Of a DNA stretch of 64,000 nucleotides, positions 9,531 to 19,606 are shown piece by piece. The stretch is from Tethya wilhelma (lineage: Eukaryota > Porifera > Demospongiae > Tethyida > Tethyidae). The stretch is from the NCBI GenBank assembly GCA_964030475.1, contig CAXIPT010000056.1:1-64000 (forward strand), read 5' to 3'. Each line of letters starts with the position of its first letter. Positions within the stretch are counted from its first letter, which is position 1. The notes under the pieces are model-generated. The model was not told the DNA's origin. It did not search any database and saw only the letters and a list, made by a program, of their open reading frames with translations. Position numbers and translations under genes: made by a program.

Positions 9531-9987
9531 AAAGCCTCGTTTATAAGGATACGTTTTGGATGCGTTTTTGGAAAATGACTATGTTTTGATTTGCGTTTAC
9601 ACGAATATGTTTTCCAGTGAACTACGTCGTATGGCATCACGTATAGTGCGCACGTGATAACTTTTGAATCAGCAAAAATTTCACAGAGACAAGAAAAGAC
9701 TCGCTTTTGAACAAGAAAAACTGAACAAGACAATGGAAACTATACTATTTAGACCAAACGAAGCTCAAACGAAGGTACTAGCTAGCTTTAAAGGCCAAGC
9801 GTTTTTGTTTCCAGTTGTGTTTTTGTCGTTTACACGTTGAGCAAAACGTATCGTTTTCAAAACGCTCCACTTTGAATTGCGTTTTTAAAACGCTGCGTTT
9901 TGGACATTTTTGTGTAAATGTAAGCCTGAAACGCATATAAAAGTATGCGTTTTCAAACAAAAACGCATCCGTGTAAACGGGGCCTAA
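9531..9987. mobile_element. MITE with CGTTTACACGG-type ends
   Basis: The left end AAGCCTCGTTTATAAGGATA mirrors the right end, whose complement is AGGCCCCGTTTACACGGATG. The inside is rich in AAAACG/CGTTTT repeats in both orientations. The only reading frames are low-complexity shadows. Such ends occur in many non-autonomous DNA elements of marine invertebrates. I could not fix the target duplication. Confidence 0.65.
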
Positions 9988-10002
9988 GTTTTATATAAAA
10001 AT

Positions 10003-10407
10003 TTCAAAAAAATGAGTAGTGTAGGAATGGGCAGTGCGGTAAAAAGTATTGGAACAAGGCATGTCTCAATTTCGGCACATGACTACTTCATTTTTGATGA
10101 TTTATTCTTAATTGATCCCTAATATGAATCATCAGTGTCATAGATGCAAAGATCTGTACTACTATATATACCATAGCTTAAATTATTTGCATTGGTTCGA
10201 ATTCCTACTAATAATTAAGTTGGCTAAGCAGTGGAGTAAACCATAACATGGCAGGCATGCAACTTAAGAGGCTGGACTGCCGGCCAAGAGTTGCATGGGC
10301 ATAAAAAATGAAGTAGTCATGTGCCGAAATTGAGACATGCCTTGTTCCAATACTTTTTACCGCACTGCCCATTCCTACACTACTCATTTTTTTGAAATTT
10401 TTACTAC
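10003..10407. repeat. Fold-back repeat FB1 (about 100-bp arms)
   Basis: Arms 10003-10100 and 10308-10405 are near-perfect inverted copies (for example ATGAGTAGTGTAGGAATGGG against its complement). The spacer is about 205 bp. A rearranged copy lies at 31507-31790. No ORF. Transcription would give a long hairpin RNA. Confidence 0.85.
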
Positions 10408-10513
10408 TTGTTCATTCACTTTTTTCAACACTACAGTGTGGTGACTATCAGAGACTGGCTAGTCCCTGCAAAAAGCTTGGGTAGCAGCTACAGTGCATGC
10501 TGGAGGAGGCTAA

Positions 10514-10525
10514 TGCGCATGCGCA
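10514..10525. promoter_or_regulatory. TGCGCATGCGCA palindrome
   Basis: A perfect 12-bp NRF-1-like palindrome, about 125 bp upstream of a small exon-like frame at 10651. Confidence 0.3.
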
Positions 10526-10650
10526 TAAAGATGCCACGTGTTAGATAACCTTTGAACTCTACATATGAAGATGGCTGTATTGAAGTACATGAATTTATAC
10601 ACTAAGTTTCAAAGCTTTCTAGTTTTTGCTTAGGCCTATTTGAGATTAAA

Positions 10651-10745
10651 ATGAGTATCAAGGAATGTAGTACCTATGAAAAGAAATTACTTTGTGCTGT
10701 CAAAGTTGGCTCAACACATTCTGGTTCTCTGGAAATCCTTTTCAA
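10651..10745 (+). CDS. Possible small first exon, hypothetical
   Basis: ATG at 10651 opens 31 codons (MSIKECSTYEKKLLC..), ending exactly at a strong donor GTAAGT at 10746. With the NRF-1-like site upstream this looks like a first exon, but no downstream exon is recognisable and repeat R2 starts at the donor. It may be a remnant or chance. Confidence 0.25.
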
Positions 10746-10990
10746 GTAAGTCAGTCAGAAAGTACGTACGTACGTACGTTAGGACAAAAATGGCACTATG
10801 GTGGCTTCCCACTGGCACTCTCTACGAGTGCTAAGGAAAGTTTTTGTGAGTTTTAGGCCTTGCATGCAATTGGTAATCTGTCAGTAAGAGCCTCTGAGCA
10901 ACTTTCAAGGTTTAATTTTGTTTGGCTAGATTTTTATAGTGACCAATATTTTGTATTGTGTCTATGGGACAGTCGGCCCATTCCTACTAT
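10741..10990. repeat. R2 repeat copy
   Basis: Shares long strings with 31796-31990, such as CACTATGGTGGCTTCCCACT and GTCAGTAAGAGCCTCTGAGC. It includes a short TACG tandem. No coding capacity. Both R2 copies lie to the right of FB1 copies, so FB1 and R2 move or duplicate together. Confidence 0.7.
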
Positions 10991-11156
10991 ACGTACTACC
11001 GTACGTATGATAAACATTATTTACATGTACAATAAATGTTTCCCAAAAACTGATAAAATTTTATAAATCACTTCAATGTTGACAATTATACCCAACAGCT
11101 AGTAAAGTCCTTTTCAAAAACAAAACAAAATCAATCCAGGTTCTCCACATCAGTAC

Positions 11157-13327
11157 TCAATCTCCTCCAACTGGTGGTAGCAATGGCTCATATTCAGAGG
11201 AGTGATCCAATCGATGTGGAACAATAGGCTCTTGACGTAGTACACGGTTCTTAGCAGCTTGAAAAAGAGCTTGAGTACAATCAAATGAAATCATAATTTT
11301 AAGCACTTTGAAAATTATAAGGCAAACCAAGAAGAGTAAAGGCAGTGTTCCAATGATGAGTACTGGCATAAACCACAGGAAACCAACTGTAATATACTGA
11401 GTCATTAAAACGATGCAAATCACATACGGAATTGCACATGCTACAATGCCAAACTGAATAGCGTCAAATAAACTAAAAATGTTCTTGCTATAAGGTTTTA
11501 AGAGCGAACATAGAACACTTATAATTTCAGCAAATACAAGTAGAGTAATCCAACCAACAATAGAGGTCCACCCGAAGCAGTTTAATAAGAATAGGAAGAG
11601 AGAGCAGAAAGATAACTCGACACAGAAAGTAAACCCCAGCATACCAACGACAGTCAGGTGTTCCATCAATACCATCCTTGAAGTGGATGTGACAGACCCT
11701 AGCCAACTCAGAGAACAAGATCACATTCATTTTACATGTTTGAAGACACCTTTGGAAAAGTTTGTTTTGATAGAACAAAATGAACACCAGAGGAAGAAAA
11801 TTAAATAGTGCAAGAAACAACATAGCAACTATGGCATATGGTAAGTGAGACTTGCTCATATAAAGGACAGATGGTTCATTGTAGACTACAGTGGTTTTTT
11901 CACCACAGCCATTGTAGAGGTGAATTGGCCTCAGTAAACTGCTGGATGGCATTGTGTAGAACAGCTTGCAATAAGAAAGAACCATGAAAGTTGAAAACAA
12001 ATTCACAAGAGATCCTTTGATGTCCAGCCCTCTTCTAAACCAAACATGGATGGAATGGTTTTCACAAAGTAACTAGCACCTTACACCCTCTGTCATGCCA
12101 CTCAATGCAATAGTACACAACAGCTGTAACTACAAGGGGATACAATGCAACAAGATAGTCAAGGGTTATCACTTGAAGCATGTTCATTTTAGAGCTGATA
12201 CAAATTGAGGGGATCAAATAATGAAAGAAATCAAGATTCCAAAAGCCATAAAATGACAGCACAACCCAAAAGAGGGGCTTCAGCTCTTTGAAATTGTCAA
12301 GGATATCTCTATTGTCAAAGACTAAATAGCCAATTATCTCACAAAACATTATTACGGCATTAATGACAGGAGCATTTGCATTAATGCGGCAAATGATGAC
12401 TATAATACAAAAGAGGGTGGTTGGACCTAGTGCTGCTGTAATGTAGACAAGCCATTTGTATCTACTGTCAAAACACTTCACACACTTTCTCCTGAAGAGA
12501 ACAGCTGGCCCCAATCCTGGCATACACTCACTGCATAACAGACCAGTCCTATTGAACTCCTCTTCACATATTTCATTGAATTGGTGGACATTGGGTGGGA
12601 GGGTAACCTCTAGCTGAAGAGAAGCACTGCTGTTGTCTCTCCAGTTGTTGTAAGGACAAGAACCACTATAGGTAGTCTGACGTTTAGCATCAAATGAAAC
12701 ACAGAACTCCCGATAGAGTATAGTTTTGTTTACATTGCTGTCACATTGAACGTATACAATGACGTATGTTCAGTGGTGGATTTAGGGTGGTTCCTAGGGT
12801 TCCATGGAACCCCTCTTTCAGCTGAGACCTTGCATATTAATTAACTGTGGGAACTGGAAAAGTGCTAGCTGGAACCCCCCTTTCAACTTAAAAATACCAA
12901 AAGCAACTCAAAATCTCACTGTATAGCAATCTTTGGTTTAATATAATATAGTTTCTGACTCTTTCTTGCAGTTTTTTTCTCCATTCAGGCCTTGTTGTGG
13001 CAAAATCTAGCTGTCCGCACGCTAAAGGGGTGGGGCTTTACAAACAGAAGTGGGCGTGGCTTAGCTAAAAATTTCCCGCGCGTTGATTGGAACCCTTCTA
13101 TTTCAAATCCTACATCTGCCACTGATGTTATTTCCATACTGACATGTCTTCTTACCACCATTGCCTGGTTTGAACCAAGCTGGACATTGACTCACAATAT
13201 CACTGGAGATAGCACAAGAGTTTGTAGCTAAGATATTGGTGTGTTCTGAACTGACAAGTGATAGTGACATTACCAGCATGGCTATACTGATGCTATTCTC
13301 TCTTGGAAGTAACATTGTTCCAATCAT
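11157..13327 (-). pseudogene. Membrane-gene A: Cys-rich multi-pass protein, disrupted
   Basis: Paralogue of gene B (14046-15825). It starts near 13327 with a signal peptide (IAMLVMSLSLVSS), then a Cys-rich ectodomain. It is split at 12771-13124 by a MITE. The frame resumes through TGLLC/CMPGLGPAVLFRRKC and the first membrane helices. Breaks are a Trp-to-TGA stop at 12060-12062 (after CKVLVTL), a 2-nt loss just after it, and a frameshift near 11580. The C-terminus is conserved (QEPIVPHRLDHSSEYEPLLP). The intact form would be about 600 aa with a secreted Cys-rich head and roughly ten membrane helices. Such genes are abundant in sponge and cnidarian genomes and remain uncharacterised. Confidence 0.85.
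12771..13124. mobile_element. MITE, CAGTGG family, 5-bp TSD, inside gene A
   Basis: 354 bp with ends CAGTGGTGGATTTAG and complement-matching ATCTGCCACTG. ATGTT flanks both sides (12766-12770 and 13125-13129). Removing it with one ATGTT restores a sequence that aligns with gene C at 19225-19260. No ORF of its own. Four other copies in the window share exact 5-bp duplications, and a fifth has a one-mismatch pair. Confidence 0.92.
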
Positions 13328-14045
13328 ATTATATTTTTTCCGATTTCTTAACCCAATTTAGTTCTTCTGTTTGATTCAATCTGTTAAGGTATACTTGAAG
13401 CAATCAGGTTCAAATGGGGACAGTTTTATAAAAATGGGAACTAACTATAAAGCAATACACAACAACACCACTACTATCAATAACACAATCAGCATTGGCG
13501 GATCTAGGAAAATTAATGGTAGATTAGTAGAGTGTGTGGGATAATCCTTGCCTATTTAATGCAAAGCTCCACCTGCATGCATAAACTCTGTGCAAGTGGT
13601 ATGATACTACTAGCTCATGTGTACTATTCTGTGTAAGTATCTATGCCTTCAAGGTATACAGAAATAAGGTGACACCTGGACTCCAGATGTAATTTTTAAC
13701 CCCCAAAAGACATCTCTCAAGAGTTAAAAAATATCTTCAGTGGTACTCAAACTTGAGTCCATACAGTTAGGAAAATTTTGCTAACAAGTGCTGTTTAGGC
13801 AATAGAAAATATTGAAGGAAAAATTCTATGCACAAGTACTTTATTATTAATGCAATTATATATGCACATACAAAATAAACTCGTAATTAGCTATAGGGAC
13901 AAACTCAGACAATACTTCAGATAAGATAATCAGGATTGGCACTCGTAATTCTACTTGATGAATTGTTTGTTTGTTTTTGCGTAGACTTTGTAAACAAATG
14001 TATAATTTAGGTGCTCAAGTATCCAAGTTGTTTGCCCACCAGTGC
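13328..14045. other. Intergenic between genes A and B; MITE remnant
   Basis: No gene. GGCGGATCTAGGAAAATTAA at 13497 is a remnant end of the CAGTGG MITE family. Confidence 0.5.
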
Positions 14046-15825
14046 TCAAGCTGTCCCAACTGGTGGTAGCAACGGCTCATATTCAGAGGAGTGATCCAAT
14101 CGATGTGGAACAATAGGCTCTTGATGTAGCACACGGTTCTTAGCAGCTTGTAAAAGAGTTTGAGTACATTCAAAAGAAACTATAATCAGCAGCACTTTGA
14201 AAATGATGAGGGAAAGAAAGCAGAATAGAGGCAGTGTTACAAAGATGAGTATTGGCATGATTGAACTAACTGTTGCAAAGTGGATCTTTGAAGCAATCAA
14301 TGCATATGGTAATATGCATGCTGCAATTCCAAAGTATACAGCATCAAATAGGCTAAAAAAATTTCTTTTGTAAGGTTTTAAGAAAGCACACAATACAACT
14401 ATGCTCACAGTAAACACAAGTTGTAAAATCAATGTCTCCTTAATGATGGAACTTATCCAAACAGAGTTTGATAAAAGCAATATCAACATTCGATGCACAA
14501 AGTAAACCCCAGCGTACCAACGGCAGTCAGGTGTTCCATCAATACCATCCTTGTAATGGATGTGACAGACCCTAGCCAACTCAGAGAACAACATCACATT
14601 CATTCTACATGTTTGAAGACACCTTTGGAAGAGTTTGTTTTGAAAGAACAAAATGAACACCAGAGGAAGAAAATTGAACAGAATAAGAAACAACATGGCA
14701 ATGATGGCATATGGTAAGTGAGACTTGCTCATATACAGTACAGATGGTTCACTGTAGACAACAGTGGTTGATCTACCACAGCCATTGTAGAGGTGAATTG
14801 GGCTCAGTAAACTGATGGAGGTGTAGAACAACTTGAAAATAAGATAGAACTAAAAAAGTCGCAAACACATTCACAACAGATCCTTTGATGTCCAGCCATC
14901 TTCTAAACCGAACAAAACATGGATGGAACGGTTTCCACAAACTAACTAACACCTTACACCCTCTGTCATGCCACTCAATGCAATAGTACACAACAGCTGT
15001 AACTACAAGGGGATACAATGCAACAAGATAGTCAAGGGCTATCACTTGAAGCATGTTCATTTTAGAGCTGATACAAAATGAGGGGATCACATCACGAAAG
15101 AAGTCAAGATTCCAAATGCCATAAAATGACAACACTACCAATATGAAAGGCTTTAGCTCTTGAGAACTATTAAGTATACTTTTGTTGGCGTAGAAAAAAT
15201 AGACAATGTACTGACAGAATAATATTAATACATTCATGATGGGGGCATTTGCATTAATGCGACAAATGATGACTATAATACAAAAGAGGGTGGTTGGACC
15301 CAGTGCTGCTGTAATGTAGACAAGCCATCCGTATCTACTGTCAAAACACTTCACACACTTTCTCCTGAAGAGAACAGCTGGTCCCAATCCTGGCATACAC
15401 TCACTGCATAACAGACCAGTCCTATTGAACTCCTCTTCACACATGTCATTGAACTGGTGGACATTGGGTGGGAGGGTAACCTCTAGCTGAAGAGAAGCAC
15501 TGCTGTTTTCTTTCCAGTAGTTGTAAGGACAAAGTCCACCAAAGACAGTGTTTGTTATAGCATCGAAAGAAACACAGGACACTCGATAGAGTTTTGTCTT
15601 GTTTGTGTTACTGTCACATTGAATGTAACCACTCACTGCATTTCCACACTGACATGTGTTCTCATCACCATTGCCTGGTTTGAACCAAGCTGGACATTGA
15701 CTCACAATATCACTGGAGATAGCACAAGAGTTTGTAGCTAAGACATTGGTGTGCTCTGAACTGACAAGTGATAGTGACACTACTAGTAAGGTTACACTGA
15801 TGCTGTTCTCTCTTGGGCGTATCAT
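14046..15825 (-). CDS. Membrane-gene B: Cys-rich multi-pass protein, one frameshift
   Basis: The best-preserved member. The first 350 codons run from ATG at 15825: a signal peptide (VTLLVVSLSLVSS), then an ectodomain with paired cysteines (CPAWFKPGNG..CQCG, N-glycosylation sites NKT and NSS), the TGLLCSECMPGLGP motif, and about four membrane helices. A single-base difference near 14850 relative to gene A (TATTTTCAAG against TATTGCAAG) shifts the frame. The second half continues at 14046-14831 with about six more helices and the tail RLDHSSEYEPLLPPVG. The joined product would be about 600 aa at the cell surface. Given one indel it may be a recent pseudogene or an assembly error. Receptor or transporter role unknown. 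Confidence 0.82.
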
Positions 15826-16370
15826 TGTCTGAAATGTTTGTACAAACCGGTTATTGAATGCTCACTCGTAGTATTAACTTTCATAGCACTCGTGCTATAA
15901 ATCGCTAATACTACTCAATGTTGAGCTATAACCTATATCTGCAATATGAAATAATTAATATTCTGTTGAATTTTCCATTTTAAAATACCTTGTTTCCATT
16001 GGACTAAACAAACACCATTAAGCTAAACCAACTGCAATTACCATTTCATTTAAAGTAATCAACTACTACACCCACTAACCATGTGCATGTATTATGTGTA
16101 GAGTAACTGAGTGTACGTTTGGAATTGAAATATTCTTCCTGTACTTAATGTAGTGAGCATTTGTGACATTGATTATAGCCTAATCATGTTACTTTGTGAC
16201 AGAATACAAATGTATGAACAGACTATTATTAAAACAGTAGTGTTGTTTGTCATTCTGTAAAGTCCCCCAAAATATTTGTGAAAGTATCGCCACAAAACTG
16301 AAAGTGCTATTAAGTATAAATTACTAAAGTACATTTTAGTAAAGATTGTTATTAGTACTGTCACTGAATT
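15826..16370. repeat. 5' flank of gene B, duplicated at 18082-19050
   Basis: Strings such as GGTTATTGAATGCTCACTCG, GTTTCCATTGGACTAAACAA and CAAATGTATGAACAGA recur in the same order at 18082-19050, upstream of gene C. The second copy contains an extra block of about 430 bp. It likely contains the gene-family promoter. Confidence 0.8.
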
Positions 16371-17439
16371 ACGTATGGTGTATCTTCAATTTTATTATAT
16401 CTACCTGCATGTATAAACAAGAGCGTATACAAGAACTAAGACAGAGAGCATAGTGTATAATATTATATGAAGTAGCTGGGTAGGCTGGGTTTTGTGATAG
16501 TATAATGGTATTAATTTTTATCTAGTAAATCTTGTACTTTACTGTTTATCTTGGTGATTCAACCATACACAGTATACAATAATATCAGTACAGAGTTCTG
16601 TACTGTTCCTAATACTCCAGATATAAATCATGCTTTCATACATATCCATACCCTGGAGCATTACAGTTCTCCCATATAGGACTATTCACAATTGAGTAAC
16701 GAAATTATTTGACCAAGCTAACAAACAGATTCTCCAGTCTCAGTTGATGGTAATAGTGGAATGATTGGCACATAAATGGAAGTGGGTGTGGCTAAGAAAT
16801 TTGGGGGGCAAGAATCTTTATCCTAGCCTCAATATAATACGCCTGTATGTAACCCTGTAAATGTTGGATAACATGCAGGGTCACAATTTGCAAACACAGC
16901 TGCTAAGATGGCTGGTTGGAGAGTGTGGTAGTATTGGGTGAAGATATTTTAACCCTTTCTTAAGCTATTAAGCAATAAATTTAGCTCAAGCTTTAGCAAC
17001 CGTGAAACTTTACACTAGTATTGTAATGTGATTTGACAAAGTGTCTCAATGAGTATTCATATGCACTTAGGTAGTCAAGGTATGCACATCGAAATCAACG
17101 ATTTTATGATTCAAAAGTTTTAAGGCAAATTGATAAACGACACCTATTATTGCCATCACAAAAGAGAGGAAGGGAGAACTCTTGCTAAACTGGACGCTCT
17201 ATTAACTAATGAGATGGAGCTAACTTATACTAGTACACAGAAGTACTGAGCATATTACAGTAGCTGCTGGTGTACACAAAGGTAACATTGAAACTTGGTC
17301 ATAGTAGGGGTGTGTCATAAATGAGAATGCACTGTACTATTTTCTGGTAACAAATAATCTTGTACCACAATTACTGTTCTGTTCACCTCAAAAGTATACC
17401 GCCTAGTTTACATTGGCCATGTACACTGTCTAACTACTA
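16371..17439. other. Non-coding, no gene seen
   Basis: No open frame of interest. GTGGGTGTGGCTAAGAAATT near 16783 may be a decayed MITE interior. Confidence 0.4.
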
Positions 17440-17901
17440 TTCCCAGTACGGTAGTACTGGGTACATAGGAATGGCACGGATGGCCCATTAGCACAATACA
17501 AATATTCACGCGAATAACTCTGCAAAAACTGAGCGCTTGGCACTAAAAGGCTTCTTAAACTACTATTTAGCCGTTTCTCTTTCTATTGAGCCTAAAAACA
17601 TAGCCTAAAACCATCGCTAAAGTAACAAACTAAAGTATGCCAAACCTCCAATTTTCTCCATCTTCTTCTTCTTCTTCTTCTTCTTCTTCTTCTTCTTCTT
17701 CTATCTTGGAACGACTTTTCTCGAAGACCGCTCGCTTTCAGAAGCTGATTCTTGAACGAATAAACTTGGTTTCTTTGTCTTCACGTGCTTTTTGTATCGT
17801 TTATTCGTTTTTCTAGCTGAGTCGCTAGATACAAGACAAAAAGGGCCTTCTCCATATGGCAGCCATTCATTTCTATACTCATTAATAATTCATTAGCTAC
17901 C
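17440..17901 (+). repeat. R1 repeat copy ending at contig join
   Basis: Begins with the palindrome CCCAGTACGGTAGTACTGGG. It contains a TTC/TCT microsatellite (17662-17702) and ends at the N at 17902 in the CCATATGGCAGCCAT tail. Confidence 0.8.
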
Positions 17902-18159
17902 NTAAAGGCACAGTGAATACATGATAGAAATTGATGTGTCCAGCAAGTGCTCTAACTTTCTTTTGTATACCACGGAAGCCTTATACTTTAAAGACACCGC
18001 ACACTGAATAAATCTCGTATTGCATGCTGACCTCCCTGAACCTGTCACCGGTGCAATAAGTAGCTATGAAAACTTCCATGGTACAAACCGGTTATTGAAT
18101 GCCCACTCGTAGTATTAACTTTATAGTACTCGTGCTATAAATCATTAATACTACTCATT

Positions 18160-18600
18160 GTTGAACTATATATAAATTCTTCGTAAAATTTGGCAGTTAC
18201 CTCGTCACAGTCACACTGGTATAGTTCACTCCGTTGCTAAATTACAAAGTGTATACAATACCGTTCTTGCAAGGTCTAGAGGTCTCCTGATGTCTGCTCT
18301 CAAGTCTAAGTCTTCTCTCATCTCTGGTTTGTTTCTTCATTCTTCTTCTCGTCTGTATAACTATCTTGGTTATAACATTCAGCTAGGTCAGAAGCATTGC
18401 AAGCATTATTCAGAATCGGACAAACTGTGTGCAAGTTTTATCAGAGATGTTAGATGTAACCAGTCTGCTAATTGTCATTTAGACCATGAAGTTTATTGTA
18501 TATCTACATTATAACTATTAATTATCTACTTATAATTTGTTGTATGTATATGTTGTCGTTCTTGCTCCTCTTGATGGAGTGTTCATTATTAATATAATTA
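18160..18600. other. Extra block inside duplicated 5' flank
   Basis: Absent from the paralogous flank at 15826-16370. It contains a 74-codon frame (18290-18514), Ser- and Cys-containing, without a recognised family. It could be an insertion of an unknown element. Confidence 0.3.
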
Positions 18601-19052
18601 TTATATAACCTATATTTGCAATATAAATTAATTAATATTCTGTTGAATTTTCCGTTTTAAAATAGCTTGTTTCCATTGGACTAAACAAACACCATTAAGC
18701 TAAACCAACTGCAATTACCATTTCATGTAAAGGAATCAACTACTATACTGACTCACCATGTGCTGGTATTATGTGTAGAGTAACTGAGTGTATGTTTGGA
18801 ATTGAAATATTCTTCCTGTACTTAATGTAGTGAGCATTTGTGACTTGATTATAGCCTAATCATGTTACTTTGTGACAGAACACAAATGTATGAACAGATG
18901 ATTATTAAAACAGTAGTGTTGTTTGTCATTCTGTAATGTCCCCCAAAATATTTGTGAAAGTATCGCCACAAAACTGAAAGTGCTAACAAGTATAAATTAC
19001 TAAAGTACATTTTAGTAAAGATTGATAGATTTTATTAGTAGACATTTCAGAC

Positions 19053-19403
19053 AATGATACGCCCAAGAGAGAATAGCATCAGTGTATAGCCTTGCTAGTA
19101 ATGTCACTATCACTTGTCAGTTCAGAACACACCAATGTCTTAGCTACAAACTCTTGTGCTATCTCCAGTGATATTGTCAGTCAATGTCCAGCTTGGTTCA
19201 AACCAGGCAATGGTGGTGAGAACACATGTCAGTGTGGAAATAACATATGTCATTACGTTCAATGTGACAGCAATGTAAACAAAACTATACTTTATCGGGA
19301 GTTCTGTGTTTCATTTGATGCTAAACGTCAGACTACCTATAGTGGTTCTTGTCCTTACAACAACTGGAGAGACAACAGCAGTGCTTCTCTTCAGCTAGAG
19401 GTT
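19053..19403 (+). pseudogene. Membrane-gene C: truncated 5' copy, head-to-head with B
   Basis: Plus-strand copy of the first exon region. The ATG (19053) is followed after 11 codons by TAG, and the frame then shifts. The ectodomain reads SQCPAWFKPGNGGENTCQCG and SCPYNNWRDNSSASLQLEV, then stops matching at about 19403, where an LTR-like sequence begins. It is divergent from gene B with duplicated flanks between them, so B and C arose by an inverted duplication. Non-functional. Confidence 0.85.
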
Positions 19404-19504
19404 TGTAACGGCCAGGGTCTGAGGCCGCGCGTTGAGTGTTGCTAGCTATGATCACTTGTCCTGGTTACTGGTAGTAACAGCTAAAGACATTTCATATGTG
19501 GTTC
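19404..19504 (-). repeat. Possible antisense Gypsy LTR end
   Basis: Begins TGTAACGGCCAGGGTCTGAG, similar to the complement of the Gypsy-1 LTR end (TGTAACAGTCAGGGTCTTAG at 31506 reading back). It interrupts gene C and is cut by the N at 19505. Weak, based on about 20 bp. Confidence 0.4.
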
Positions 19505-19606
19505 NTGCCAGGATCCATCGATCCATGTTGACTGATGCAAGTGTCGTGAAGACTCTGAGGACTGCTTTAACTCTCACCATTCTGGCTCAGTGGTGGCTGC
19601 ACCTAC

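Noticed and set aside
10194..10205. GGTTCGAATTCC resembles a tRNA B box
   Set aside because: No A box at the right distance and no cloverleaf can be drawn; it lies in the spacer of a fold-back repeat.
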